From an uncultured Eubacteriales bacterium (GTDB lineage: Bacteria; Bacillota; Clostridia; Oscillospirales; CAG-382), in NCBI GenBank assembly GCA_900551295.1, contig URVJ01000010.1:11500-75499 (forward strand): a DNA stretch of 64,000 nt. Reading direction: 5' to 3'. Each line of letters begins with the position of its first letter. Position 1 is the first letter of the stretch. Below are positions 8,464 to 18,636 of the stretch, one piece after another. The notes under the pieces are model-generated. The model was not told the origin of the DNA. It saw only the letters and a program-made list of their open reading frames with translations, and did no database searches. Made by a program: the position numbers and the translations under genes.

Positions 8464-10824
8464 ATGAAAAAAGTATGTATTTCAAAAAACTGGCTGTTTT
8501 GCTCCCCCGACTTTAACGGCACGTCAACCGTCGATCTGCCGCACGACTACTCCGTAAAGCTTCCGCGCGACAAGAACGCGCCCGATCACGGTTCCAACGG
8601 CTTCTTTACCGGAACAAGCGGAGAATATACAAAATATATGACGTTTGACGACAGCGCGCACACAATTCTCGATATAGACGGCGCATATATGTGCGCGAGA
8701 ATCAGCTTTAACGACAATCAGACGGATATGCACCCCAACGGATATATGCCGTATCTCGTGGATATTTCCGACAGGGTACGCCCCGGAAGAAACAACAAAA
8801 TTTCAATACACGTTACAAACGTTCAGCCCTCAACGCGCTGGTATTCGGGTTCGGGCGTTTACAGAGATGTGTTTATATGGACGGGCGGAAAAATAAGAAT
8901 AGAGCCGTGGGATCTCTACGTCACAACCGAAAGCATATCCGAAAAAAGTGCAAGAGTCGCGGTGCGCACCTGTATAAGCGCTGATTACGGCGCAAATATA
9001 AAGCTCGAATTTGACTTTGCCGACAAAAACGGAAATACCGTTCTTTCAAAAACGCGTAATGTTGACGTTATCTCAGGAAAAAATGATTTTGTGTTTGACT
9101 TTGATATTGAAAACCCTCTGCTTTGGGACTGCGATAACCCAAACCTCTACACCCTCGGCGTAAAAATATATTCGTCTGACGTATGCGAGGACGAATTTAC
9201 CTCGCGTTTCGGAATAAGAACGGTACAGACCGACGCAGAAAACGGTCTGCGCCTGAACGGAAAGTCCGTAAAGCTTCACGGCGGCTGCATACATCACGAC
9301 CATGCCCTGCTCGGCAGCGCAGAATATCCGGCAGCCGTAAGAAGAAAGCTTGAAAAGCTGAAATCCGTTGGATTTGACTCGGTCCGCACGGCACACTGTC
9401 CTCCGTCGCTTACATTCCTCGAACTTTGCGACGAAATGGGCATAATCGTAATGGACGAGGCGTTTGACGTGTGGAACAAGCCGAAAAAAATCATGGATTA
9501 CAGCCTTTGGTTTGCCGATTGGTGGGACAGGGATATAAGCTATATGGTAAAGCGCGACAGAAGCCACCCCTGCGTATTCTCTTACTCTACCGGAAACGAA
9601 ATCGTGGAACGCAACGGAAATTCCGACGGTTACGTTTGGGCAAAAAAACTGGCTGACGAAATCAGAAAGTACGATACGACGCGCCCCGTCACAAACGCGG
9701 TCTGCATTATCGGCGAAGAGCAGAACACCTATGCTCCCGACGATTATAAGCAGGATTACAAAAAGCTTGTAATGCTCGATTATCCGGATACAAACAGCTC
9801 CTTTGCCGCAAGAACCGAAAAATACATGGAGCCGTTGGACATTGTCGGGTACAATTATCTGTTCAGAAGATATGCCGAAGACCGTGAAAAATATCCCGAC
9901 AGGGTCATATGGGGTTCCGAAACGCACACGCTTTATTTCTATGATTCATGGAAAGCCGTAACGGAAAACCCTAACGTAATAGGCGACTTCACATGGACGG
10001 CATACGACAACCTCGGCGAGGCGGGAACAGGAAGATTCGGCTGGGGCGGCGACGGCGTTTATATCCGCGGAATTTCCATTGCGGACTATCCGTGGAGAGC
10101 CTGCTATCAGGGAGATTTTGACCTTTGCGGAAACCGCAGACCGCAGTCTTATTTCAGAGAGGCAATCTGGAAGGACATGACAGCGCCGCACATTTTCACA
10201 ACTCACCCAAAGCGCAACGGCGACTGTTTTTCGGGTACGGTCTGGCACTGGTACGACGTTCACGAAACATGGACGTTTGACGAAGAATATATAGGACAGC
10301 CCGTAAAAACCGACGTATACACAACAGCCGACGAGGTTGTATTCTATCTCGGCGAAAAGGAAGTTGCAAGAGCCGTACCCGAAAAAGCCATAGCCACGGC
10401 ATATATTCCGTATCAGCCCGTAAAACTGACTGCCGCCGCATTCAGAAACGGCAAAGAGGAATGCAGATTTTCGCTTTGCCCCGTAAACAAAGCGCACGGT
10501 TTGACAATAACCCCCGACAAGGACAGTATCAGAGCCGACAACCGCGATCTGTGCTACTTTGACATAAGCGTGACCGATAAAGACGGAAATTCCGTGACAG
10601 ACGGAGAGCACGAAATCAGCGTTACGGTTTACGGCGCCGAACTTATAGGAGTATACGGCGCAAATCCCTGCAACGAGGATATGTACGGCACGAACAAATG
10701 CCACACCTTTGAAGGAAAAGCACTGGCGGTGGTAAAGGCGGCGTCGCCCGACTATGTAAGAGTTTTTGTAAGCTCGTGCGGACTTAACGGCGCGGTTGCT
10801 TTCATCCCCGCGATACAGCCTTAA
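8464..10824 (+). CDS. Glycoside hydrolase family 2 (beta-galactosidase-like)
   Basis: GH2-family enzyme, 786 residues from ATG 8464, chosen over the earlier in-frame ATG at 8401 because AAAGGAG lies just upstream. The N-terminal jelly roll includes S-G-V-Y-R-D-V, then an Ig-like domain, then the TIM barrel with R-T-A-H-C-P-P-S, the acid/base Glu379 in S-T-G-N-E-I and the nucleophile Glu486 in I-W-G-S-E-T. The tail (about residues 590-786) resembles the DUF4982 and Ig-like modules of gut GH2 enzymes. No signal peptide, so it is probably cytoplasmic and acts on imported oligosaccharides. The neighbouring galE would fit a galactoside, but specificity within GH2 cannot be fixed from sequence. Confidence 0.92.
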   Translation: MKKVCISKNWLFCSPDFNGTSTVDLPHDYSVKLPRDKNAPDHGSNGFFTGTSGEYTKYMTFDDSAHTILDIDGAYMCARISFNDNQTDMHPNGYMPYLVDISDRVRPGRNNKISIHVTNVQPSTRWYSGSGVYRDVFIWTGGKIRIEPWDLYVTTESISEKSARVAVRTCISADYGANIKLEFDFADKNGNTVLSKTRNVDVISGKNDFVFDFDIENPLLWDCDNPNLYTLGVKIYSSDVCEDEFTSRFGIRTVQTDAENGLRLNGKSVKLHGGCIHHDHALLGSAEYPAAVRRKLEKLKSVGFDSVRTAHCPPSLTFLELCDEMGIIVMDEAFDVWNKPKKIMDYSLWFADWWDRDISYMVKRDRSHPCVFSYSTGNEIVERNGNSDGYVWAKKLADEIRKYDTTRPVTNAVCIIGEEQNTYAPDDYKQDYKKLVMLDYPDTNSSFAARTEKYMEPLDIVGYNYLFRRYAEDREKYPDRVIWGSETHTLYFYDSWKAVTENPNVIGDFTWTAYDNLGEAGTGRFGWGGDGVYIRGISIADYPWRACYQGDFDLCGNRRPQSYFREAIWKDMTAPHIFTTHPKRNGDCFSGTVWHWYDVHETWTFDEEYIGQPVKTDVYTTADEVVFYLGEKEVARAVPEKAIATAYIPYQPVKLTAAAFRNGKEECRFSLCPVNKAHGLTITPDKDSIRADNRDLCYFDISVTDKDGNSVTDGEHEISVTVYGAELIGVYGANPCNEDMYGTNKCHTFEGKALAVVKAASPDYVRVFVSSCGLNGAVAFIPAIQP

Positions 10825-10845
10825 ATCTGTAAACACAAATTTCCA

Positions 10846-10884
10846 ACCCGGTACGGTATTTCTTTTGCCGTTCCGGGTAATTTT
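10846..10884 (+). terminator. Terminator after the GH2 gene
   Basis: ACCCGGTACGG pairs with CCGTTCCGGGT across a short T-rich loop and is followed by AATTTTAT, 20 bases after the GH2 stop. Confidence 0.75.
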
Positions 10885-10890
10885 ATATGC

Positions 10891-10921
10891 AAAAAAAGCC
10901 CTCCGTTTCAAGGAGAGCTTT
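10891..10921 (-). terminator. Terminator after galE
   Basis: On the minus strand GCTCTCC pairs with GGAGGGC, followed by seven T residues, 22 bases after the galE stop codon. Confidence 0.8.
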
Positions 10922-10942
10922 GATCTGCAATTCGTTTTTTAA

Positions 10943-11959
10943 TCAGTCGCCGTAGCCTGTGGGATTGTTCTTCTGCCAGTTCCATGAATCGCGGCACATA
11001 TCTTCAAGGTTCTTCTTTGCCGTCCAGCCGAGAACCTCTTTTGCCTTTGCGGGATCGGCATAGCACTCGTCAATATCTCCCGCGCGTCTGGGAGCTATAA
11101 CATACGGAATCTTTACTCCGTTTACCTTTTCAAATGTCTTTACCATGTCGAGAACGCTGTAACCTATACCCGTTCCGAGGTTAATTATATCTGTACCCTT
11201 GAATTTTGTCGCGTATTCAAGTGCGTCAACATGACCTGCGGCAAGGTCTACTACGTGAATGTAGTCGCGCACACCCGTACCGTCGTGCGTTTTGTAGTCG
11301 TTTCCGTAAACGGAGAGCTGCTTTAACTTTCCTACGGCAACCTGAGAGATATACGGCATAAGGTTGTTTGGTATGCCCTGGGGGTCTTCGCCCATAAGTC
11401 CGCTTTCATGCGCGCCGATAGGATTGAAGTAACGCAGAAGCACGCAGGTAAGCTCTTTGTCGGCAGCAGCTGCGTCGGTGAGTATCTGCTCAATCATATA
11501 TTTTGTCCAGCCGTAAGGATTTGTGCAGCCGGTCTTTTTCATTGTTTCTACAAGCGGCACTTTTTCGGGCACGCCGTAAACGGTGGCTGACGAGCTGAAC
11601 ACTATCTTCTTTACGTCATGTCTTCTCATGCTTTCAAGCAGCGAAAGTGTGCTGTCTATGTTGTTTCTGTAATATTCGATAGGCTTTACGCAGGATTCGC
11701 CGACTGCCTTGAGTCCGGCAAAGTGAACGACGGCGTCGATCTTCTGCTCCGAGAATATCTTGTCGAGTGCAGACGCGTCGCATACGTCGGCCTGATAAAA
11801 TATCGGGCGCTTGCCTGTTATTTTTTCAATGCGGTTAAGAACCTCCGGCTTTGAATTGACAAAGTTGTCGGCGATTACTACGTCGTAATTTCTGGAGAGC
11901 AGCTCAACTGCCGTGTGGCTTCCGATATAACCTGTTCCGCCTGTAAGAAGAACTTTCAT
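10943..11959 (-). CDS. galE: UDP-glucose 4-epimerase
   Basis: Short-chain dehydrogenase-type epimerase interconverting UDP-glucose and UDP-galactose (Leloir pathway), 338 residues. NAD-binding G-G-T-G-Y-I-G lies at residues 7-13, followed by the S-S-S-A-T-V-Y-G region and the catalytic Tyr-x3-Lys (Y-G-W-T-K). Start at ATG 11959 rather than the upstream in-frame codons because TCCGGAGG lies 7 bases before it. A consensus promoter is visible upstream. It is transcribed alone, convergent with the GH2 gene. Confidence 0.97.
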   Translation of the reverse strand: MKVLLTGGTGYIGSHTAVELLSRNYDVVIADNFVNSKPEVLNRIEKITGKRPIFYQADVCDASALDKIFSEQKIDAVVHFAGLKAVGESCVKPIEYYRNNIDSTLSLLESMRRHDVKKIVFSSSATVYGVPEKVPLVETMKKTGCTNPYGWTKYMIEQILTDAAAADKELTCVLLRYFNPIGAHESGLMGEDPQGIPNNLMPYISQVAVGKLKQLSVYGNDYKTHDGTGVRDYIHVVDLAAGHVDALEYATKFKGTDIINLGTGIGYSVLDMVKTFEKVNGVKIPYVIAPRRAGDIDECYADPAKAKEVLGWTAKKNLEDMCRDSWNWQKNNPTGYGD

Positions 11960-11996
11960 TTCAATATACCTCCGGATAAAGTTTCTTTTTTCTTTT

Positions 11997-12025
11997 ATTT
12001 TATCCCATATTTTCCGAGTTGTCAA
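11997..12025 (-). promoter_or_regulatory. Sigma-A promoter of galE
   Basis: On the minus strand TTGACA (12025-12020), 17-base spacer, TAAAAT (12002-11997), about 40 bases before the galE start codon. Confidence 0.8.
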
Positions 12026-12136
12026 CACCAAAATCATGTCATTTTGTTACTCTTTTTTCAAAAAATGCCTCATATGTGAATACATAAAAAAATGACGGTT
12101 AATAATAACACATAAATAAGGGTGCGGAGGTAAAAA

Positions 12137-12445
12137 ATGATAAAAGGCTGTACAAAAAGAGTGATAGTGGTAAAGGACGTAAGGAGCGATATATTTGAAG
12201 AAGCGTATTTCATTCTGCGTCCGTCGCAGCAAAGCAATGCCCCGGAGAAAAGCAGCAACGACATTCTCACCGAGGCAAACAGAATAGTATCAACTTGTGA
12301 ATGCGACGCGCCGAGAGGCACGGTCGGAATATCACGCAAAAAGCAAACAAAATTCAAAGTGCGCGACTTTTTGTTTTTCACCTGCGGCTTTGCTTTTGCC
12401 GCTGCGTGTTATGCGGCGTTATGCGCGCTGGGTTTTGCGCTTTAA
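12137..12445 (+). CDS. Small conserved protein with C-terminal membrane helix
   Basis: Protein of 102 residues with a strong GCGGAGG site 7 bases before ATG. The N-terminal 30 residues (I-K-G-C-T-K-R-V-I-V-V-K-D) and an F-E-E-A-Y-F-I-L segment look like a small soluble domain; residues about 77-102 form one hydrophobic helix rich in Ala, Cys and Phe. The pattern resembles a short hypothetical protein widespread in Clostridia, of unknown function. An overlapping minus-strand frame (12047-12232) has no comparable support. Confidence 0.75.
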   Translation: MIKGCTKRVIVVKDVRSDIFEEAYFILRPSQQSNAPEKSSNDILTEANRIVSTCECDAPRGTVGISRKKQTKFKVRDFLFFTCGFAFAAACYAALCALGFAL

Positions 12446-12480
12446 AACAAATGTGGTTTTTTACACGGGACGGCGAAACT

Positions 12481-15400
12481 TTACTTTGTCGTCTTTTGTT
12501 TTTTTGCCCTGCGTTTCTTCTTCAGGACTATCGCGATAATTGCCGCGATTATACCGAGAATACCGCCGCAGAGAACATATATAAGCGTCATTGACTTTGC
12601 GTCGCGCCAGCCGTATATTATGCAGAAAGTTTCGGTCTTTCCCGACATTTCGGTAATGATATAACTTCCGCGGTTTTCGGATTTAAGGCGTTTCCACTTG
12701 CCGTCGTCAAGTTTCCAGACAGCGGCTTTCTTTTTGTCGGGATTGAGAATGCGCACCTGCGTTATATCGTTTTCGCCGAGGTCTGTTCCGAAAAGCTCGG
12801 CGTCAAGCACGACTGCGGTCTGCTTTGCATGGAGAGAGGCGGCAGGGCTTGTGTTTCCGAATTTTACGTTTATATAAGCTTTATCGGTAAACTTGCCCTC
12901 TGCGATCATCATGGGCAGAGTATATCCGTCGAGAACTCCGCTTTCAATAGTTTCGATATACGGCAGATAAAGCGCGTTTACCGTGACGTCGGCTCTTATA
13001 TTATTGCAGTCGGATATATTTTCCCAAGAGCCGTAAAATCCGTCGCGTTCGGGTACTTCGGGCACTCTTTCGACTTCAAGCGACGAACCGTAATCGGCAT
13101 AAAGCACATACAGTGTTTCGGGTTCGTCCTCATCGCCGTCGGTAAAGGTAATTTTGAGTTTTGAAAGCGCCTCGGGAGCGCCCTCAATCGAGCTTACCGC
13201 GTCAAATCCGACAGCCGTTGCGCGTCCCGTATAGCTTACGCCGTCTATCGCGCCGATTCCGCTGTCAACGTATATATTGTCCTTTATATTTTCAAGGCTG
13301 CCGAAACCGCCTGCCACTGCGCCTGCCGCCTCATCGGCACTGACTCTGCATACCGAAACGCAGCCCGTAAGCGTTCCTGCGCGTCCGGCAATGCCGCCTG
13401 CATACTTTTCTGCGCTTACAGCGCACTTTGCATAGCTCTTTCTTACCGATGACGAGCTGAATCCCGCAACTCCTCCGGCATATTTTCCGGCGGTGCTTTC
13501 AACGTCGCCGAAACCGTAGCAGACATATACCGTTCCGAGGTTCATCCAGCCGACAATACCGCCTATGCAGTCCTTTTTGCCGGTTATCCTGCCGAAGTTC
13601 TCGCATTCCTGAAGTATGGTCTTTGTGCGGTAGGTGAAATTGAGAGTATCCGGCTTTTCTATATCGTCCTCGGGGTCAGACATATATTCCACCGCCATAG
13701 AGCCCGCAATGCCGCCGACGTTTCTGTCTGCGTCGATTTTGCCGTAGTTGCGCGATGATTTTACCTTTCCTTCGCGTGTAGCCTCAATATTTTCCTCAGA
13801 CGCGTCCTCGAGATAATCGTCAACGCTGTTGTTTCTAAGTTCGTCAACGGCGTCTTTGAGCACGTTGTTAATAGATGAGAACCGGTCGTATATATTTCTG
13901 AGATCGTCGTCTATGGTATCGGCTTTTCCCGAAAGCTTGCCGTTTATCGAATCTATTTCCTTGCCTATCGACTCCATAGCGTCGAAAATATTGTCGCTTG
14001 AGGTTCGTGTTTCTTCGCTTATCTTTACAAACCTGAAATCCTTTTCGGAAAGATCCGAAATAATATCTCCCGTCTTGTCAACGGCGTCGGAAAGAATATC
14101 GCTTGTTTCGGAAAGTTTGTCAAAGGCTGCGGAAAGGTCGTCGCAGGCAGCGTTTATCTGATCTGCGGTTTCGTTTGCAAAGTCCTTGTACAGCGTTCTT
14201 TCCTCGTCTATGGCGTCGGACAGCGTATCAACCGCCGAATTCATCTTCTTCATTGCGAAGGACAGCGATTTTGACGCGCTCTGCAATCTGTCGGTAAAGC
14301 TCTCGAACGAGTCTATATCGAATTCCACGTTCTGCGATACCGTAAGCATTGCGTTCATAATGCCGTTCAGTGCGTCGCTCATGTCCGAAACCGAACCTAC
14401 TATGTTTTTAAGGTACTTTGAAAGGCTCTTGTAGATCAGCAGCACCTCGTCTATGTTTTCGGGAGGAAGTTCGCCCATTACGCCCTGAATTTTGTCGAGT
14501 GAATTTCCGAGCTTTGTATTTGCCTCCACAAGAAGCGCGAACGAATCCGCCATATCCTTGAATGCCGACTTTATCTTGCTCTTGTTTTTGATTACAAATG
14601 CGTCCTCAAGGTCGCTCATTGCAAGGGAAAGCTTGTCGAAAGCCGAGCTTAACGCGTCAACCGAGACCTGCATTTCGTCAACTCCGTCGCACAGCTTGTC
14701 GTAAGCCGCGTCAGAATCGGGAAGATTTATATCTATGTTGTCCACGGCTTTTTTCAGAAGATCCATGGATTCGGACAGTCCGTCAAAACCGTCCCTTATC
14801 TCGTCGGTCACGGGTTCGAGTTTGTCGAGTGTGTCGGACAGCGTATTGAAAATGTCGTTTACGACGTCGATATTCTCGTCGGCAAAGTCCGTAACTCCGT
14901 CGGCAAGGTTTTCGGCATTTTTGCGCGCCTCATCTGTAAGACCGTTAATGCTGTCAACACTCTGTGAAATGTCGTCCGACGTTTCGGAGGCATGGTCTGT
15001 AAGGGTGTTCATCTCGCTGTTAAGTCCGTCAAGCTCGCGCTTTAATTTATCGAGTGCGCTTTCCGAAATAGACAGCACAATAAACGGTTCGGCCTGCCCG
15101 ACAATACCGCCTACGTCTTTTCTTCCGTATATTCTGCCGTAGTTTGAGCAGTTTTCGATATATCCCGACTGACGTCCGGCAATACCGCCGATATTGTAGC
15201 CTATATGCTGATAACCGACAACGGCATTGTTGCGGCAGTTGCCGATGGTTCCATCGGAAAATCCCGCGATACCGCCTGCGTCCGAATGACCTGCGACTAT
15301 TGATTCTTCATTCTGCTCGCGCGAAATGCGGAATTTCTCCAAAACCGCGCTGAAATCCATATCCAGTCCGGAAAGAGAGGTTGTCGTGCTCTTCTCATAC

Positions 15401-16050
15401 GAGTTTACGTCGCCGTTGTTTATACAGCCGCTTATCGTACCGGAATTCTTTCCTGCGATACCGCCGGTATATCGCTTGCCCGAAATGCTTGTATACGACG
15501 TGCAGTTTCTGATATACGCGCCCTGTTTGTTTATTCCGGCAATACCGCCGATATAAAGGCTTCCCGAAAGAGCGCCCGTAAAGGTGCAGTCCGATATAGT
15601 GCCTTCATTGCTTGCGGCAATGCCCGCTATATAGTTATCCGTTCCTTTGGGACTTATATCTCCGGAAACGTTCAAGTTCTTTATAACGCCGCTTTTAAGC
15701 ACATATCTGAACAGAGCCTTATATTCTCCGCCCGACGTTATTTTAAGTCCCTTTACGGTATGTCCCGCGCCGTCGAATACGCCCGAAAACGCAGGCACGC
15801 CCGAAAACGAGGTCTTTGAAAGATCAATATCGGCTTTCAGAACAAATGTCTTGCCCGACGAATAGGTGTCGAGCGTGCAGAGGTTTGCAAATTCGAGAAA
15901 ATCCTCGGTGCTTGAAATAAGATACGTATTTTCCGCCGCGGCAGCCGATACATAAATACCCGGCACATACGAAAGGTTCTGCAAAACCGGCGAAAACGCG
16001 CACATTAAACAAAGAACAAGGCTTATTATCTTTTTTGCCGTATTTTTCAT
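12481..16050 (-). CDS. Surface protein: GLUG repeats, coiled coil, membrane anchor
   Basis: Exported protein of 1189 residues. A signal peptide is followed by GLUG-type repeats (recurring G-G-I-A-G...G-x-I-x-x-C) to about residue 310, then about 450 residues of heptad-like sequence rich in Asp, Ser and Leu (repeated D-x-L-S-x-A-x-D-K-L) predicted to be coiled coil, then more GLUG repeats (about 770-930), an Ig-like region and a C-terminal membrane helix with a basic KKKRRAKK tail. It starts only two bases after the MMPL stop codon, with AGAGGAGG as RBS, so the two are coupled. The layout recalls YhgE/Pip-type proteins paired with MMPL exporters, but the GLUG repeats differ. A role as extracytoplasmic partner of the exporter is inference. 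Confidence 0.85.
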   Translation of the reverse strand: MKNTAKKIISLVLCLMCAFSPVLQNLSYVPGIYVSAAAAENTYLISSTEDFLEFANLCTLDTYSSGKTFVLKADIDLSKTSFSGVPAFSGVFDGAGHTVKGLKITSGGEYKALFRYVLKSGVIKNLNVSGDISPKGTDNYIAGIAASNEGTISDCTFTGALSGSLYIGGIAGINKQGAYIRNCTSYTSISGKRYTGGIAGKNSGTISGCINNGDVNSYEKSTTTSLSGLDMDFSAVLEKFRISREQNEESIVAGHSDAGGIAGFSDGTIGNCRNNAVVGYQHIGYNIGGIAGRQSGYIENCSNYGRIYGRKDVGGIVGQAEPFIVLSISESALDKLKRELDGLNSEMNTLTDHASETSDDISQSVDSINGLTDEARKNAENLADGVTDFADENIDVVNDIFNTLSDTLDKLEPVTDEIRDGFDGLSESMDLLKKAVDNIDINLPDSDAAYDKLCDGVDEMQVSVDALSSAFDKLSLAMSDLEDAFVIKNKSKIKSAFKDMADSFALLVEANTKLGNSLDKIQGVMGELPPENIDEVLLIYKSLSKYLKNIVGSVSDMSDALNGIMNAMLTVSQNVEFDIDSFESFTDRLQSASKSLSFAMKKMNSAVDTLSDAIDEERTLYKDFANETADQINAACDDLSAAFDKLSETSDILSDAVDKTGDIISDLSEKDFRFVKISEETRTSSDNIFDAMESIGKEIDSINGKLSGKADTIDDDLRNIYDRFSSINNVLKDAVDELRNNSVDDYLEDASEENIEATREGKVKSSRNYGKIDADRNVGGIAGSMAVEYMSDPEDDIEKPDTLNFTYRTKTILQECENFGRITGKKDCIGGIVGWMNLGTVYVCYGFGDVESTAGKYAGGVAGFSSSSVRKSYAKCAVSAEKYAGGIAGRAGTLTGCVSVCRVSADEAAGAVAGGFGSLENIKDNIYVDSGIGAIDGVSYTGRATAVGFDAVSSIEGAPEALSKLKITFTDGDEDEPETLYVLYADYGSSLEVERVPEVPERDGFYGSWENISDCNNIRADVTVNALYLPYIETIESGVLDGYTLPMMIAEGKFTDKAYINVKFGNTSPAASLHAKQTAVVLDAELFGTDLGENDITQVRILNPDKKKAAVWKLDDGKWKRLKSENRGSYIITEMSGKTETFCIIYGWRDAKSMTLIYVLCGGILGIIAAIIAIVLKKKRRAKKQKTTK

Positions 16051-16052
16051 GA

Positions 16053-18560
16053 TTATTTTACCTCCTCTTTGCTTTGCGGCACGTCATTTTCGGCGTTACC
16101 CTGTTTATCGGGGCTGCCGTCATCGGTCGTACCGCCGGTATTCTGCGTATCCGTACCGTTTTCCTTTACGCCGGACAGCTTTGCGTCTATCTCGCCGTTT
16201 ACCGTACCGTAGAATATACCGTCAAGACGTCCGTTTACGTTTCCGTGGATTATTCCGTTTACGGCTGTTATGCCGCCCGTCGTAACGGTTCTTGTGCCTG
16301 CCTTGAATTTGAGCGAAGTCTTATCTATAAGGAAGTCGCCGAGAAGCAGGAGCTGCGGAAGTATAAGCATTACGAGAACCATTGATATAAGGGTTCCGCG
16401 TCCCAAGCACGAACCTATGGAGCTTATTGCGGCGTCGGACGAAAGAAGTCCGATAAACGCGCCGGCGCAGGCAAGTATCGTACCCGATGTAAGTATTGTC
16501 GGGAACGCAAAGTTGAGAGATTCGACAATGGCTTTCTTTTTGGGCATTGTCTGGCGGAATTCCGTATATCTGCTCGTAATTACTATCGCGTAGTCGATAT
16601 TCGCGCCCATCTGAATTGAGCTTACGACAAGGTAGCTCAGGAAGAACAGCGGTTTGCTCTGAAGATACGGGAACGAGAAGTTTATCCATATACTTCCCTG
16701 AATTACGAGTATCAGTATAACGGGAAGTCCTGCGGACTGGAACGTAAACAGCAGTATTGCCATGACGAATACGACGGACAGCACGCTTATAAGCACGTTA
16801 TCTTCACCGAAAGTGCTCGAAAGGTCAAAGTCGCTCGTAGAATTTCCCGCAAGCACAACGTCGTTGCCGTAGTATTTCTTTGCGGTATCTCTTACGGTTT
16901 CGAGAAAAGCAAATGTTTCCTCGCTCTCCTCGGGAATGTTCAGGTCAAGCACAAGGCGCGAATGTTTCGGACCTTTAAGCTGTTTTTTACCGTCCTCAAG
17001 CTGTTCGTGAAGATCCTCAAGTTCGTCCATAAGATCGTCGTCAAGAGTTACGTACCCTTCGTCAACCTTATCATACACAAAGGTAAACATATCTATAAGC
17101 GGAACGCCGTAGGAGTCTATTCCGCCGACTACCGCGCCGTAGTTTTCCGAATCGACGGCATATGCGGCATACAGAAAGTCCACGACTTCTATATCCATAT
17201 CTATAAGCTCCGAGAAGTTTCTCGGCGTAAGCTTATCCGCAAGGCAGTATCCGTCTATCGCCTCGATATTTGCAATGCCCATTGCGGTATCTATCTCGTC
17301 ATAGGCTTCAAGCTCGGTAAGCAGAGCCTTTTCCTTTTCGTAATCTCCCGTCGGGACAAGAACCGCAAGCGTGTTTGAACTGCGGAAAGTGTCGCGTATC
17401 ATCTCGTCGGCGATCTGCGAATCGTTCTTGGCAATTGTGGTAAGATTTGTGTAGCTGTACGCATAAGGGCACATATTAGAGAAGAAAAATCCTCCGACTA
17501 TAAGCACCGCAAAGATTACGGGAGTTATGTATCTGAGCTTTACAACGATCTTGCCCCAGATATTTATTTTCGGAACAAAGTTTTTGTGGTGCGTCTTGTC
17601 TATAAGCGCCGAGAAAGACATGAGAAGTCCCGGCATGAGAGTGAATACGCAGACAATGCTGAGCAGCACCGCCTTTATGAGTATGATACCCATATCATAG
17701 CCGAGTCTGAAATGCATGAACATCATAGCCGCAAGTCCCGAAAGCGTTGTAAGACAGCTTCCCGAAATTTCGGGTATAGCCTTTGAAAGCGCCGTGATAA
17801 CAGCCTCTCTCGCGTTCATCTTTTCGCGTTCCTCGGTATATCTGTGGCAGAGTATTATCGCATAGTCGATAGCAAGCGCAAGCTGGAGTATTACGGCTAT
17901 CGAATTTGATACGAACGATATGGTTCCGAACATATAGTTTGTACCTACGTTGAGCAGCGCCGCCATTCCGAAAGTCAGAAGCATTACCGGAATTTCCATA
18001 TACGTCTGCGACGTAAAGAACAGGACTATAAGTATAATGACTACCGTTATCACCATTACGATGTTTATCTCGTTCTGAATGGTGTTTGCCTTTGTGTCGC
18101 CGAGTTCTGCGGAAACGTAGGTGTCGTATCCCTCAAGTACCTTTTGCGCATTCTCAAGAGCCTCTGCGCTTATGGGATCGTCGTCCTCGCCGTCAAAGGT
18201 CAGCGTGAACATCGCCGCGGAATTTGCATAATGCTTTTCGGTGTCGTCAAACGCAACCTCTTTTACGCCCTCAACGTCCTCAAGCTTGTTGCAAAGACTC
18301 TCCGCCGTATCGTAGGAAATGTTGTCCACCATTATCTGCGCCGTGGCATACGTCACAAACTCCTCGTCCATTATGGAAAGTCCTATGTGCGTTTCGGTGT
18401 CGTCGGCAAGATAGTCCGATATGTCGTTGTTTACCTTTACCCAGCCGTTTGAAACAACGCTGAACACGGCAAGGCATATGTACACAAGATAAAACGCCTT
18501 TCGTTTGTCTACTATGAACGCCGCTGCCTTCTCCACCGGCGACGTCTTGTTATTACCCAT
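16053..18560 (-). CDS. MMPL/RND family exporter
   Basis: RND-superfamily transporter of the MMPL type, 835 residues, about 12 membrane helices: one near residue 20-40, an extracytoplasmic loop, five helices (about 165-340), a second loop rich in Asp and Glu, and five more helices (about 600-750). A-I-D-Y-A-I-I and N-I-D-Y-A-I-V are the paired helix-4/helix-10 motifs with proton-relay Asp. The cytoplasmic tail contains short imperfect repeats (N-G-I-I-H-G-N-V-N-G-R). MMPL proteins move lipids or hydrophobic molecules outward. It shares an operator-bearing intergenic region with a divergent TetR gene and is followed two bases later by the GLUG/coiled-coil partner. Confidence 0.92.
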   Translation of the reverse strand: MGNNKTSPVEKAAAFIVDKRKAFYLVYICLAVFSVVSNGWVKVNNDISDYLADDTETHIGLSIMDEEFVTYATAQIMVDNISYDTAESLCNKLEDVEGVKEVAFDDTEKHYANSAAMFTLTFDGEDDDPISAEALENAQKVLEGYDTYVSAELGDTKANTIQNEINIVMVITVVIILIVLFFTSQTYMEIPVMLLTFGMAALLNVGTNYMFGTISFVSNSIAVILQLALAIDYAIILCHRYTEEREKMNAREAVITALSKAIPEISGSCLTTLSGLAAMMFMHFRLGYDMGIILIKAVLLSIVCVFTLMPGLLMSFSALIDKTHHKNFVPKINIWGKIVVKLRYITPVIFAVLIVGGFFFSNMCPYAYSYTNLTTIAKNDSQIADEMIRDTFRSSNTLAVLVPTGDYEKEKALLTELEAYDEIDTAMGIANIEAIDGYCLADKLTPRNFSELIDMDIEVVDFLYAAYAVDSENYGAVVGGIDSYGVPLIDMFTFVYDKVDEGYVTLDDDLMDELEDLHEQLEDGKKQLKGPKHSRLVLDLNIPEESEETFAFLETVRDTAKKYYGNDVVLAGNSTSDFDLSSTFGEDNVLISVLSVVFVMAILLFTFQSAGLPVILILVIQGSIWINFSFPYLQSKPLFFLSYLVVSSIQMGANIDYAIVITSRYTEFRQTMPKKKAIVESLNFAFPTILTSGTILACAGAFIGLLSSDAAISSIGSCLGRGTLISMVLVMLILPQLLLLGDFLIDKTSLKFKAGTRTVTTGGITAVNGIIHGNVNGRLDGIFYGTVNGEIDAKLSGVKENGTDTQNTGGTTDDGSPDKQGNAENDVPQSKEEVK

Positions 18561-18604
18561 AACTTCACAACGCTCCTCATCACAAAAATTTAACCGAAAA
18601 GATT

Positions 18605-18620
18605 ATTGACAAATGTCAAT
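18605..18620. promoter_or_regulatory. Candidate TetR operator (perfect inverted repeat)
   Basis: ATTGACA-AA-TGTCAAT is a 16-bp inverted repeat with 7-bp arms. It covers the -35 box of the tetR promoter and lies just downstream of the predicted transcription start of the MMPL operon, so one bound repressor could block both. Confidence 0.75.
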
Positions 18621-18634
18621 TAAAAGAATATAAT
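18606..18634 (+). promoter_or_regulatory. Sigma-A promoter of tetR-type gene
   Basis: TTGACA (18606-18611), 17-base spacer, TATAAT (18629-18634): a full consensus promoter pointing at the TetR gene. Confidence 0.85.
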
Positions 18635-18636
18635 AT